NCBI GenBank assembly: GCA_022225965.2
Contig: JAKJXP020000001.1
Location: forward strand, 62,001 to 126,000
Length of the DNA stretch: 64,000 nucleotides
Source: Diatrype stigma
Taxonomy: Eukaryota > Ascomycota > Sordariomycetes > Xylariales > Diatrypaceae
Direction of reading: 5' to 3'
Part shown: one piece after another, positions 33,385 through 45,251 of the stretch
Numbering within the stretch: the stretch's first letter is position 1
How the letters are laid out: the number at the start of each line of letters is the position of its first letter
Made by a program: the position numbers and the translations under genes
The notes under the pieces: generated by a model
The model's database searches: none
The model's input: only the letters and a program-made list of their open reading frames with translations
What the model was told of the DNA's origin: nothing

Positions 33385-36300
33385 TCTGTCGATTTTCGTC
33401 GTAATACAACTAGACGAGATGTGTTGTCCATCATCCTATTACCAGCCCTCGTAGGCGGCCGCTCTCGGAAGAAGAAGAGCATTATGTCTTGCCTGCCTTG
33501 CCGCCCTCACCAGCACGTACACAAAGGACCGGTCGAAGACAATGACCGCACAAAGCGGCGTATTATAGCGAAAGCGGCTTTGACGCCGGACTACCACCTG
33601 GGCGGCGCACCATGGTTTGCATAAGGAACGATTGCCACGTCCCTTGAGGATAGAAGGGCAGTGACAGTTCACGAAGGAGTCACGGGACAGCCATGTTTGT
33701 ATAGCTCTCTCTAAGCCCTATTTTCAGGGTCGAAACCTTAGGAAAGGTTCCAGTTACGAGAACAAAGAACAACATGTCGCGAAGTATTTATAGCAACAAG
33801 GCTTTGGAAAAGAAGAGAAGATAAAGATAATAATAAGACAAAGCCTTCCTGCTCCCTTACATCCCGCGGATAAGATTGACAACCGAATTGCGTCAAGATA
33901 AGGAAGTGAAGGAGTCGGGTAAGCTGCCCGTTCCCGAGCCTTACCTACCCCTTTCAAATCACCGCATCTACGTTTATGATACGATGCCATGATGATATGA
34001 CGAGATGTAGCATCTGTACGCCTTTCGCTATCGAGATGTGTCTGCGGATGGGCCCTTGAACCCTACAATTGCAGTCTGCATCCAGGGTCTAGATAGGGTT
34101 TAGATAAGCTAGCATAGCCGTTTGTCAACCGTGATAGGAGAGCGGCGCAATCAGGCCTCGTTTTGGTGTTATCAGCTTTGCTCTCAGATCTGCAGCAGCG
34201 ATGGGATAGGGCAGCACGCAGCACATGCGCCGCACGCACAGCACAGCACAGCACAGCGCTCGTGACATCTTACCGAGATAATGCGTGCTTATCTCGAAAG
34301 CCCGTGCTAGTAGCTAGGTAGGCAATAGCTATGTAATGATAATAAGTACTCTTGACTGGCGAATCTCTTTGCTAATCGATTCGACCCTTCGCTTCGCACG
34401 CTATGTGCTATGTGGTAGATAATGTTGCAATTTCGGCTGCTGCCATTGGCGATATCTTGCGATCCCACTACCTGCCGCATACAGCGGAGGCGCAATCGAG
34501 CAGCAATTGCAGGTTGTAGATAAGAATGAGGCCACTGAACAGGTCCAGCCTGTCGCCATGCTACATATGTAGTATATATATGTGGTTGGTTTCCTGAGTC
34601 TTTGCGGCTAGAGCTCTCGCATTTTGTATATAATCTACTCGACTTACCTCTCTACGATGCGGCGACACACGCCTAGGAGGAATAAAGAAAAGGGGCTTGA
34701 TTGAAATTCGGCGGGGTAGCCTATCAGGATTCGTGACTGGGGCCATCGTCGTCGCTTAAACTGAATCGGCGGGTATCCAGATAATCATAATCCCATTCAG
34801 CTCCCAGCCTAAGTTAGTGGTCGGAAATGCAGAGAATGGAGATTCACCAGGAAATCAACTGCGGTTTGGTTGTCGATGAAGCCTTGGACCAGTTCCGATA
34901 GTTCGTGGGGCCGAATACCAGCAGGTTGTCGCAAATAACCCGATAAGTCTCAAGAGACGACGAGTCGCATTGCTAGATACCCTTTTTGCTTTTCTTTTCT
35001 GCTCGACGCCACCACCCTCTGACGCAGCATGGGGACGAGGAAGGTCGAGTGATCTGTCGGGATCATCCAACAGGTGACCTCACCACTTTACCGTAAGACG
35101 GCAATGATGAGAGACCTCGATCGCGACTCGAGCGAGGCGAGACTCGAGACCCAAGGGGGGGCCCCCGCGACCTGACTGACTCGGAATCGAGCTTTCCTCT
35201 CGGACAACCCCGGTTGAGGGAAACTGGAGTAGCTCTCGGTGGCTGCGGAAAAAGAGGAACCCCCACGCGCGCTCATCTCGTCTATTGGGTCCCCGGTTTC
35301 ACTAGGGAGCCTGTGGCTGGCCGCATCGAGAAGTCCTGCCCGGGCCGAACTGACCGAAAAAAGCGAATTCCTCGCTCGCTCACTCACAGCATTCAGCATG
35401 GGTGGCTCTTGGGTCGTTTGAAAGGGAACCACCACCCCACGACACGACTTGACTACTTCCTTCGTGTGGACATGCGAAATACGAAATGGAACATGGAAAA
35501 TACCGCAGACCAACCCGTTCGCCGTTAACGTGCATCGGCGTCCCTGCGGTCCAGACTTATTATTGAAGAAGGCAGACGAGAGAGAAATTAAAAGGAAGGA
35601 GTTTTTCTGCGACAGCCATGCTTAATGAAGGGGGTGGGTTCTCTTCACCCTCGCGGCCGCAGAGTCGCATGAGTTAGCTGCGGACATGCAGGCGAGCTGT
35701 CGTTATATTGTCTCCTCGGGGGACCCCCCTCATGCACGACAGTCCGGCACGGTGAGTAAACAAAGCTCGACGCACGGCGGTGCGGGCTTGTCTACCAGTG
35801 GCCAGGCAATACGTCCGAGATGCGATGCTCGGGTAGGTTGTAGAAATCATACAGTACATAACAGTAGTGTTCCAGCGCGCACCAGGTCCCGGCCTATCAA
35901 GCACTCCCAGGTTTGATCGCTATATCTTTTCTGACCGGCTCACTGCCAGCCTGCCGTGTTGTGCCTACTTCCACGCCTATACCTACGACCTACTTAAGCT
36001 CCCTGGGCTACGTAGACTAGATGCTAGCGTGTCCGCTATATGGTAACCTGTTGTACGGGTGGAACTAATCAACGACTCGACTCAACCAACACTCGGCCAT
36101 CTTCCGATTCGAGCCGGTTGGATCTGGATATGGGAATGAATTCATTGCCTCGAACGGCCGTTGGCAATCGGTCCTGATTTTGAGGCTTGACTTAGAGGCT
36201 GCGAGTACGAAGCGGTTACTTCCCAACATAGTCAAGTCTTATACTACTTCGTAAGCATTCTAGAACTTGGCCCCAACTAGCAGAGCGGCCATCGTGAAGT

Positions 36301-39300
36301 GGCCTATCAGGATCCGAGTTGAGTTGATTATAACAAACATTACTGGCTTTGCCGAAGACTTGCTGTTCTGTTCCTGGTATAGGTAGATCGTGATGGGATG
36401 GCGAGGCTCGTCGGATCGTCGAGTTCAGTCTCACTACGTTCGTGCTGAGGGAAGGCGCCTAACCCGAAAACATGACATACCTCGATTTGTTTAGCGGCAT
36501 TCTTATTGTAGACCTAGCCCACGGCGACGGTCTCCACGATGACTCTTCAATAAAGACAGGAATTACCGAAAATGTACAGTTGGTACGGCATTACGGAGCA
36601 CGTTTCTCGGCAAAGCGCGGCATCACCAAGGTATCAACCAGGCAATAACCCCACTCCCGATAGATCCAGGGTCTTTTGGATCTTGAACCCGGTTGGGAGG
36701 GCCTGCTTACCACTCTGCGACGGCCGGCTCCGAAGTGAAGATCTCATAGAGAAGAGCCACCTCTGTAGGTTGATAAGTTTCGAGTTAAGTTGTGTTGAGT
36801 AAACGCATGTCAGTCTGTAAACGCCGGTAAACGCCTAAGCTCAAAGTTGAACCCGAGAACTCATAACCACAAATCCAGGTACCTGACGCCTATCGTGTAT
36901 TGAGTACTAGGTAGAATTTACGGCGACTCACTTAACTGGTTTTGTTAGGCCGGCGTCCCTGTATTGTTACCATCACAGGGGCCATCACAGGGGGTGGTGT
37001 TCAAGCTGCAGTGGCGCCGGGTTCTTAGAAGACGAAATGATCAGTCAACAATTGACATGTGACAACCGCGCAGTAGTACGGCCAGCCACGGCTCGTTCGT
37101 CCTAAGTAAGTTCCTAACATAACACAACTCTCACGCAGCCCCCGTGTTCGACACGATTCGGGTGGCTTGAAACCTCCTGCCGTAGACGCCATAGTCCGGG
37201 TCAGGTTGCTGATATTACTCGCAGAGATTACCTAGCAAGTGTCCGGGAGGCTGACAAACAAGGATTCGGCTTGTTCATACTATGTAGGCTAACAGCTTGT
37301 GTGCCCAAGGCCCCAAGTGAGAACGGCCCCAAGTACATGCGTAGGAACAAACGTACGTACATGGGAACTATGTCGAGTCTAAGATCCACCAGACACGCGA
37401 CATTCCTAGATCTTCTAGTTTAGCCCTGACAGCCACCCACTGATCGGGGCAGCCCATTGCCAAGGTGGCCCAGGTAGTTCAGGTAGCGTCGTCGCCTAAC
37501 TTATAGCAAACTACTACCTAGGTAACTGGTAACTAGAGAACTTCTCATCAAAGCCGTAGCCGCAGTGGCAGGCAGGCACCCCTACATAGCAAGGACACCC
37601 ACCGGCACTATAGGCGCGACTAGTTATAGGTACCTACCGTAGGGGGTGCTCGGTGCATTACCCCCGGAGGAACCGCTCAAGTCGGAAAGCCGCTCACGCC
37701 CACGAATATGCGTTGCTGACTGATTGATTGAGAGATACCTAGACTAGATGGATGGACCCGGGCTCCGATCTGAACGCGCCTCTTCCACGCACGGGTAGGT
37801 ATTAGTTATACCGCGCATGTGAAGTCCATGTTGGGACTGACTTTGACTGACTGACGGAACTGAGATGGCTTCATGCTGACATACTGCGACAACAAACGTA
37901 CACCTAACCCAGGTCGATATGACTTAGCAGGATCTATGTATGTAAGGTAGGTGCCTACCTAGTTACCCAAGATCAGGATGAACGACAAGGGATTACTGCA
38001 TCAGCAAGTATGTACGTAGACTACATACGCACGCACGCACGTACGTACATACGACAATGTAGACATCATCGTGGCCAGGGTGCGTCGGTACCATGCCGCC
38101 ATACTATACGCACATAGTGTAGCTAGTGTCGGTTTCATGCTGCGGCGCTGCGGCGCTGCGCTGCGCTGACTGCAAGTTGCTTGCTTTTCTCGAAATCCCG
38201 CAACAGGAGGTTCAACATGCTATCCGTGCGTTTCGGAGGCACATCTTGTCTGACGACATCACGATGCACGAGCTTGATGACTTCACGCCCACCACCGCAC
38301 CGGTTTCTTGTAGTCAGTCTTGGTTTTGGTGGCTCGAACGAACTGCATCGCCTGCCAGGCCGTGGCTGAGGGCAGCAGTTACTGAGCACTCGCCTCGCAT
38401 TAACTACCATAGTGCTATGTATAGTTCTCCAGGACAGCACCTAGCTCCGACTCCCAGCAATATATCGGATATCCCATGGATCATTTGCATGCCCAGCTCC
38501 GTTCGGAGAGGCACCGCCTTAGCACGAATGAGGAGGCAAGCCCTCTTTTGACTCTCAACTCTTCCAAAACTATACCTACCTACCTAGGAGTCTAGGACCT
38601 ACACAAGGACCATGTCTATGTCGTATGCACATGCAGCTGGGATGCTGGTAGGTGTGGGGGTCAGCATATGGCGTTGCATGCATTCTGATGAACCCTTGGC
38701 CATGAGGCAGGCGCCTTGTACTCTGCGTGTACTCTGTGTACGACCAGGGTACGAATAGGTGCCATTTTGATTCACCGCGGGCGACACCAGACAGACAGAC
38801 ACACTTCCGCTGCCGCCAAAGGAACAAGAAGAAAATCGTTGACAGGCGGGTGGGCGGGCGCAACAACGATATCGGGAGCCGCATCAACGGGCGGCTATTA
38901 TTACCCACCTACGTACCTACGGAATATAGGTAGGTAGGTATGATCCCAGATGCTATTATGCGCATAGTAGCCTAGTAGATACTTTATGAGGTAGATGGGC
39001 GTACAGACAGGCATGCAAACATGATCGAAGTGCATAGTGCATGCATCTATCTATGTAGGTATCTACCATATTCCATACCCAGAGACGGGCAGGACGGGGT
39101 AGGCAATCCATCATACCTATAGCTTTTGCATAGTACATCAGACAGACGCCTTTGTCAGGATTTATATACATAGGTGTCCACGAGTAGCCATCGGAGTACG
39201 CCCGCTCGAGTGTGGTAGCTACATCACTAGTACTATGTACTATAGTTATATACTGTAGATATATAGAGCGGCCGCGGCGTGGGTTGAGTGAGTCCCCACC

Positions 39301-42083
39301 ACGATTCCGCGGCGCCGACCTCCGCTGCGCTGGTCTGGCTGGTCTTTGATATAGGTAGGCATGGCCGGCCATACGCAAAGCAATTTCGTTCGGCATTACT
39401 CTTCTGGGAGTTGAGGCGCAATAGAACAACACCAACGATATGCATACTCTTCTCTACCTCGACTACGAGCATAACGATGAATCAATCAATCTCTGGCTAG
39501 TTATTAATACACGATCGTAATCCGTCCGGTCAAGGAGCTGGATAAGCGCGGGGTTCGTGGAATCCCACCCCAAGGCCCAAGCCGAACTTGCTGGTACTAG
39601 AACGTGGGGACGACGGTGGAATGAGTCGTAAGGGCGCCGCCATGGGCCTTGGCTACTCCCATGCCTAAGTAAGTAGTACCTGACTACATACATAGTTAAG
39701 TGGTAGTAGGAACACCAACATCGCCCTCCGTGAACAATGCAAGTGGCTCGATGGGTTTCATCTGGAGTCTACCCATAACGGTAGGTTGTTCACCATCGAG
39801 ATCGATCATAGTAGGTATTCCTGTCGGACTCCTTCTCTGAAGGGAGGGAAGGGGGGCTGGTTCATACCTGTCGGCCCGCACATGGCGCAGAATATGTCGG
39901 AAATCGAGAGGCTTGCCTAGAGTTTGAGACTTCCGGGCCTCCCGTGTCGAAGATGGGATGGGAAGTCCCGGTTGCTTGACGCTCCCCAGCTGTCACGGGT
40001 AGGGCGGGGTATGAAACGCTGTGGCTTATAACTAGGTAGGTAGGCAGGCGGGCAGGTCTCTTTGAATAATGGGAAATGGTCATACGGGTAATAGATGTGA
40101 CATATAAAAGACGACGATATTCCTCGAAGGGTGTTGTTGCGCTTGGAATTCCAGTGCAGCCATCATGCAAACTGACATCTAGAAGGGTCTTTACCATATA
40201 GCTAAGTAGGTAGTTATATAGGCACTCATTAATAACTTGGGTATTGTTAGTTAACACTGCATGCCCGCGGAAGTTTCCGGCTGGGCATGTCTATATATGT
40301 ATGCCACGGCTAGACAGACATTAACCTTGAACGAAGTTGCTTCTAAAAGCATTATACACAGCATCATGTAAGACACGGGCTCTTTTGCTCCTTCGTAGCC
40401 ATTTTGCGAGTTCGTGGTCTCTATTCGAAACCTCCTGACTTGTTGTCGACCATAGCAACTCTTCAAGGGGTAACCTAGTCCACGATGTCAGTACCATCCT
40501 ACTAGTATTCTTTGCCGTCTGCTGTCTACCACGATAGGGAAGTAGGTATGCATGTGAAAACGACTATTTAACTCCCGCGCCTCTGATAGGATACCAATAT
40601 GCGTCTTGAGCCCCCTAGGGCAAGTTGCCATAGTTTCGAGATTTGGAGCTTGCCTTGTCCTCCTTCTATCTTGGTTATATCATAGCTGACGATCGTATCG
40701 AGGCTATGACGACAACGACGAGTATATTGACAGACTGATATATGCTGCTGACTTCAAGCCTTCCCGAGGTTTTCGCATCTACGTACGAACTAAACAATCC
40801 AGCATATAGACTATAAATTTAGACTACGACCATGATATATTAACACCGCGCTATGTCTCTAATTGGTTGTAGCGAACTGCTATGTGCCTCCCCATAGGTA
40901 CCGGCAGGCTATTCCGTACATACTAATAACCATAATACGCAGCTAAGGTTAACGACCTACCGTTTACTGCTACCGAGTATGTGAGGTATGAGCTATAAGC
41001 ACATGCTCAGCTTTGCCAACCTGCCTACCTGCCTACCTGTCTACCAACTTGCCTACCCGTGAACAGAAGGGGCCCACGGGTACACATGTGTTATTTTATG
41101 CATGCGTCAGTCAGTGGCTACAAGCACAACTTGCTTATAGTGACACCAACAGCTACATATACCTAGGTAATTACTAGACGCCTGCATGGGGAGGGTGAAA
41201 GGATGATAGCTACCATAGTAGTAGTCTACGGTTTAGATCCTATAGCCAACAACCCACAGCAATATATTCCGTTTCATGTCATTAGACAATTGACGACGCA
41301 GCCCACAATAGATTTACGCAGGGACTTGCACCCGTACGGTTCAAGCTTTTGGAACTTGGACTATAGGTACATTGGACTATACATATACACATACGCTACT
41401 GAGGTGCAGGTGGTATGTGCTAGGGGTGTCGAGGTGGGAGGTGAGGGGCAACGGGGCCCCCTCGGGCACAGTCGGGATGTAACTCGTCGGTAGGTTGCTT
41501 GGTTGCTATAGACTTGGCTCCTATTACCGCACCCAAACCTGGAACCTTGCCAAACCTTGCCAAACCCTCCTGCAGGCAGGGCTGCTCTGGTAGGAGGGCG
41601 GCCAGGCAGGATGGGGTTCGGTCTTCCATTCGCCTGGATGAAAGCGCCCTCGACGCATTTTCTGCCAATCCCAAGCTGCGCATTCGCATTTCTCCCATAT
41701 TTGCCTGTATACTACGTATTCTCGCACCCAGGGGTCTCCCACCTTTTCGGAACCCTAAGCTGCGGTATCGGTGCAGTCGTTGTTAAACGTTTGCTTGCCA
41801 AGATGCCCTGGACTCCTGTACATACTCTCTCCGTCCATGCAGCGCATCCATGATGTATGGATGCGGGAAAGAAGGGACGCTTTCTTTTTATGTAAGAAAG
41901 CTTGTGGGGGTGGAAAGGGCAGAGAGAGATCAAGCGCCTTTTAAAGCGACCGCCACCTTGACAGTGACTTACATGAATGCCAGTCAGGCTTGGATCGACC
42001 GAAATCGTGTACATGGTTAGATCAAACTACCAGGTACCTAGCAGCCATCTTAGCAGCCATCTCTAATTCGGTAGTAGGTACTA
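33385..42083. other. Long gene-free region (left part)
   Basis: About 8.7 kb with no ORF that resembles a protein family on either strand. It contains many short motifs of the TACCTA/TAGGTA type (for example 37507, 37957, 38575-38590, 38900-38940, 40030-40045, 41020-41050, 41159), a CAGCACAGCACAGCAC run at 34238-34257, and GT/AC-rich runs near 38025-38050. The left end should include the promoter of the WSC gene. It may also contain distal control sequence or non-coding transcripts for areA downstream, which sequence alone cannot show. Confidence 0.5.
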
Positions 42084-42364
42084 CCTTACCGCGCGGGGGG
42101 GGTTTTTGGAGACGGTCCCGGGGATCGAATCCAGCAGTGGGGACGGTCCTTGGTTGAGGACTTTCAAAAGACTGACTAGCGGCCAAGACGATTTTTACTT
42201 AAGAGACGGTCTTAAAATTTCAAGACGGTCTTAAACCAGTATATGATTTCTTAAAAAAAAAAAAAATTATTTATACGGTAATTTATTTATACGGTATTAT
42301 TATAAGCGATATTTAATTATATAAGATTATATTATGTTATTAAGTACGAAAATTATTTTTACGG

Positions 42365-42435
42365 TCGGGATTCGAACCCTGCACTTACGGCTTACGGCTT
42401 ATAGCTTAAGGTTTAACCACTACGCCAATCAGGAA
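42365..42435 (-). other. tRNA-like A/B-box segment inside the inverted-repeat element
   Basis: On the minus strand an A box (TGGCGTAGTGG, 42427-42417) is followed about 49 nt later by a B box (GGTTCGAATCC, 42378-42368), the layout of an internal RNA polymerase III promoter. The sequences flanking these boxes do not pair as an acceptor stem and the T stem is only three pairs, so this is not an intact tRNA. Downstream on the same strand is an AT-rich body ending in a run of T at about 42265-42252, which resembles a short SINE tail or Pol III terminator. Confidence 0.5.
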
Positions 42436-42542
42436 TTTACTACTAGTTACACAGTCACATATAAGCACCTAGCTTATTTGTTTATATATAGCTACCTACA
42501 GCCCAGGTTTTGCCGGTGCAGGTCAGCTGTATATACGTATTG

Positions 42543-42770
42543 CAGCAGCGCAGCTGTAGGTGCTGTAGCAGTGCAATTGTAGGTGCAATTGTAGGTGCAA
42601 TTGTAGGTGCAATTGTAGGTATAATTGTAGGTGCAATTGTAGGTGTGCAGCTGTAGGTATAATTGTAGGTACAGCTGTAGGTGCAGCTGTAGGTGCAGCT
42701 GTAGGTGCAGCTGTAGGTGCAGCTGTAGGTGCAGCTGTAGGTGTGCAGCTGTAGGTGCAATTATAAGTGT
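42543..42770. repeat. 12-bp minisatellite, GTGCARYTGTAG
   Basis: About eighteen tandem copies of a 12-bp unit that alternates between two palindromic cores, CAATTG (left half) and CAGCTG (right half), with a few 14-bp GTGTGCAGCTGTAG variants. Because the unit is a multiple of three, all frames appear open and give false repeat proteins. It lies within the 940-bp inverted-repeat element. Confidence 0.9.
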
Positions 42771-43025
42771 AGCACTGTAATTTGGGTGGGTGATTTATAC
42801 AGACGGTCTGGGCAGCCGGAAACGGTCTTGGACTTAAAGTGGTCCTAGGTAAAATAGTGACTTCCGTCCGGTGACGGTGGCCAGGTATTAGCATGGGCTT
42901 GTATGGGTTATGATCCTAGAGATTATGTCGGATATTTGGAGACCAGCACCAAATTTTGTAACTGTCCCTAGCGCCGTATCGATCACCGGGACCGTCTCCA
43001 AAAACCCCCCCCGCGCGGTAAGGTA

Positions 43026-45251
43026 TGTAAGGTGATGCCGTAGGTATGTAGCTAGTGTGTATATACGATCGTATACCTCGTTCTGCTCGTGTAAATAGGT
43101 GTGATCAACGGGCCACCTCTCACCTGTTTACCTGTTTCTCCCATGTTCACCTGTCCAACCCCCAGCTCATCTGCGCCTGCATCTGCATCCATATCTATTC
43201 TCTCGCTCTCAGCCCGACGGGAATATGGGCACACGAGAAAAACTGGAAACATGGAAATATGGAAACATGGAAATAACTATGAGGACCTCGGGATTTTCAG
43301 GTAAGGGCAGGCAAACGGGTCAGACGCAAGCTCCTGTACCTACATAATATTAGCAAGAGAAGAGCCACCTTGGCCGCCCACATGCGCCCGCATTCGGATG
43401 CCCTAAAGGCGCTCTAAAGGGCCCATGGGAGACAGAAAGGGCAGAAAGAGCAGAAGGAGAGGAAGGCATCGTGCCCCCCACATGGGTTCCTTCTAAAATT
43501 CGCTGCAGATCCACCCCTCGTTTCGGCCGGATTGGAGCTTTGGGAACTCGGTGCGGAGACCCCTCTCAAGGGTTGGTCCAGGGTTGGGCCAGGGTTGGGC
43601 CAGGGTTGGCTCGATTGCCGCGGTAGGATTGGCCGGAGGGTGCATCATCCCATGCGACTTCGTGAAGTTCTGATAGACCCATGTCCCTTCCCTGGCTTCG
43701 CTGGTGGGCTCGAACTCCGCAATACTACCGGCCCTATTCTTCAGAGGCCCTGCCAGTGCCAGCCCGCCCAGTTCCCTCAGGTGGTAGCGGGAGGCCCAGC
43801 TCCCCGTCAGCGTTCTTTCCAGAGGCGTAGTGGTTGACCTGGCTGCCTGGGAGTCCTGGAACCTAGCGCATCTAGGGAAAATTGGGGAAAATTGCAGCAG
43901 AGAACGGCCGTCATCAACTATAGAAAATGTACACAGAAAATAGAATAGTACCGACCATGTAAGTACCTACCTAAGCTACATAAGAGGCTAAGACCTCTCC
44001 ACTCCCCCACTCCCCACTCCTCTCTTTAACGAGCGGCGGCGCGCCGGCGCCACACAGAAATCAAAAAAAAGCCCAGACCCTACCCTAAACCTACATAGCA
44101 GTCCAAGGCAGTCTAAGCTACCTGGTAAGTACCTAGACTAGCTAAACTGCAGCTAAGCTAGACGATCAGCCAGGCCATCCCACCCAGTCAGTGTTCCGTA
44201 TAATGGGCTGTAACTTGTAGGATGTACGTACGTATGTGGTGGTGGTGCTGGCGGTGCTGGTGGTGCTGGTTGTAACTTGTGGGTGTGTTTGAGGGTGCGC
44301 GAATGAACGCATGTGCGTTCCGGGTACAATCGACGAGGAACCTGAACCTTCACGCTTGTGAAGAAGGGGAACCCGCTCGGCTCGCTACTGCCCGGGCCAC
44401 GACCACGACCACGGCCACTGCCACTGCCACTGCCACTGCCACTGCCAATACCTACCACTACCTACCACTACCACTACCACTACCACTACCACTACCACTA
44501 CTACCTGCTGAGCTACCTGTTCCGAATAACTACCTACTGCTTGCTGCTACTGTTAGTTAGTGAACTCATTACCTAGTGCTGCTATTGCTGCTGCTACATA
44601 GTCTACATACCTACATACCTACTGCTATACTCATACTCCCAGTCCCTCGCACGCATGCTGCATGTATTGTACCCTGCCTGAGCATACCTGGACTGACTGA
44701 GGATACCTCAACCGAAGACTGACTGCTCTTCCGTGTTCTCCTCCACAATTCCGATCCAGGTCATACCCGTGGACATCACACACCCCATCCCGCTTGGAAT
44801 CACACGAGGTCGGTGCCAGCCAGCTCTTGACCAACCAGCTACCAGGCAATTAATCGTAGACCTAATCCCGAAGTGCGATCGCTACCACCTGTCCGCCGCC
44901 GTACTAACCATACCATCGTCGTCTCTTCTTTCCCCTCTCGCAAACTTAGACCATACCCATCATCCATATCATACCTACTGCCCGAACTCGAGCTCGTCGC
45001 CCAGTCTCTTCCCAGCAGAGCAGTGCCCGAGCAGATCACGAAATAATTGCCACTACAGAGTACCATACAGAGTAGGTAGTCTGCTGCCATGCAGGCGGCG
45101 TAATTGCGAGGCCATTACATTATTATACCATTTAGACGAGTGGGGAATCAACCGGGCATCTATAGGTTAATAGAGTTTCCATTACGAATGAAGTGAAGCT
45201 TCCCCGGTTCAGGGCACACCGAAGAAAGCCACTCTTCTTCTCACGTACGAC
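43026..45251. other. Gene-free region upstream of areA (right part), with simple repeats
   Basis: Contains GGAAACATGGAAATATGGAAA repeats at about 43245-43275, three to four copies of CCAGGGTTGGG at 43575-43610, and TGGTGGTGCTGG repeats near 44237-44270. It leads to the areA start codon at 45252 and is likely to include its promoter and a long 5' leader, as AreA/NIT2 genes are known to have long leaders. No upstream gene could be supported. Confidence 0.45.
44401..44505. repeat. Hexanucleotide repeats CCACTG / CCACTA
   Basis: A run of CCACTG units (44413-44445) changes into CCTACCACTACC and CCACTA units (44450-44505). It is a simple tandem repeat without coding support. Confidence 0.9.

Larger units (their letters stand above)
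42084..43023. mobile_element. 940-bp inverted-repeat element with TA flanks (non-autonomous, Tc1/mariner-like)
   Basis: The two ends are inverted copies: CCTTACCGCGCGGGGGGGGT and onward at 42084 matches the complement of the end at 43023 at 44 of the first 45 positions. Both ends abut TA (42082-42083, 43024-43025), suggesting a Tc1/mariner-type target duplication. Inside are several GACGGTC copies (42111, 42142, 42205, 42224, 42802, and a variant at 42821), a 14-A tract near 42252, a tRNA-like Pol III promoter segment, and a 12-bp minisatellite. There is no transposase ORF. The near-perfect ends suggest a recent insertion. The class assignment rests only on TA and the repeats. Confidence 0.8.

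Noticed and set aside
35088..35513. 141-codon minus-strand frame in the gene-free region
   Set aside because: No family match, no coding context; Ser/Arg-rich from base composition.
38126..38551. 141-codon plus-strand frame
   Set aside because: No recognisable domain; starts in a CTGCGGCG repeat.
42482..42894. Repeat proteins of AAPT or SCTY type on the minus strand
   Set aside because: Translation of the 12-bp minisatellite; all three frames are open because the unit is a multiple of three.
43690..43715. B-box-like GAGTTCGAGCCC on the minus strand
   Set aside because: No A box at the proper distance and no tRNA fold.
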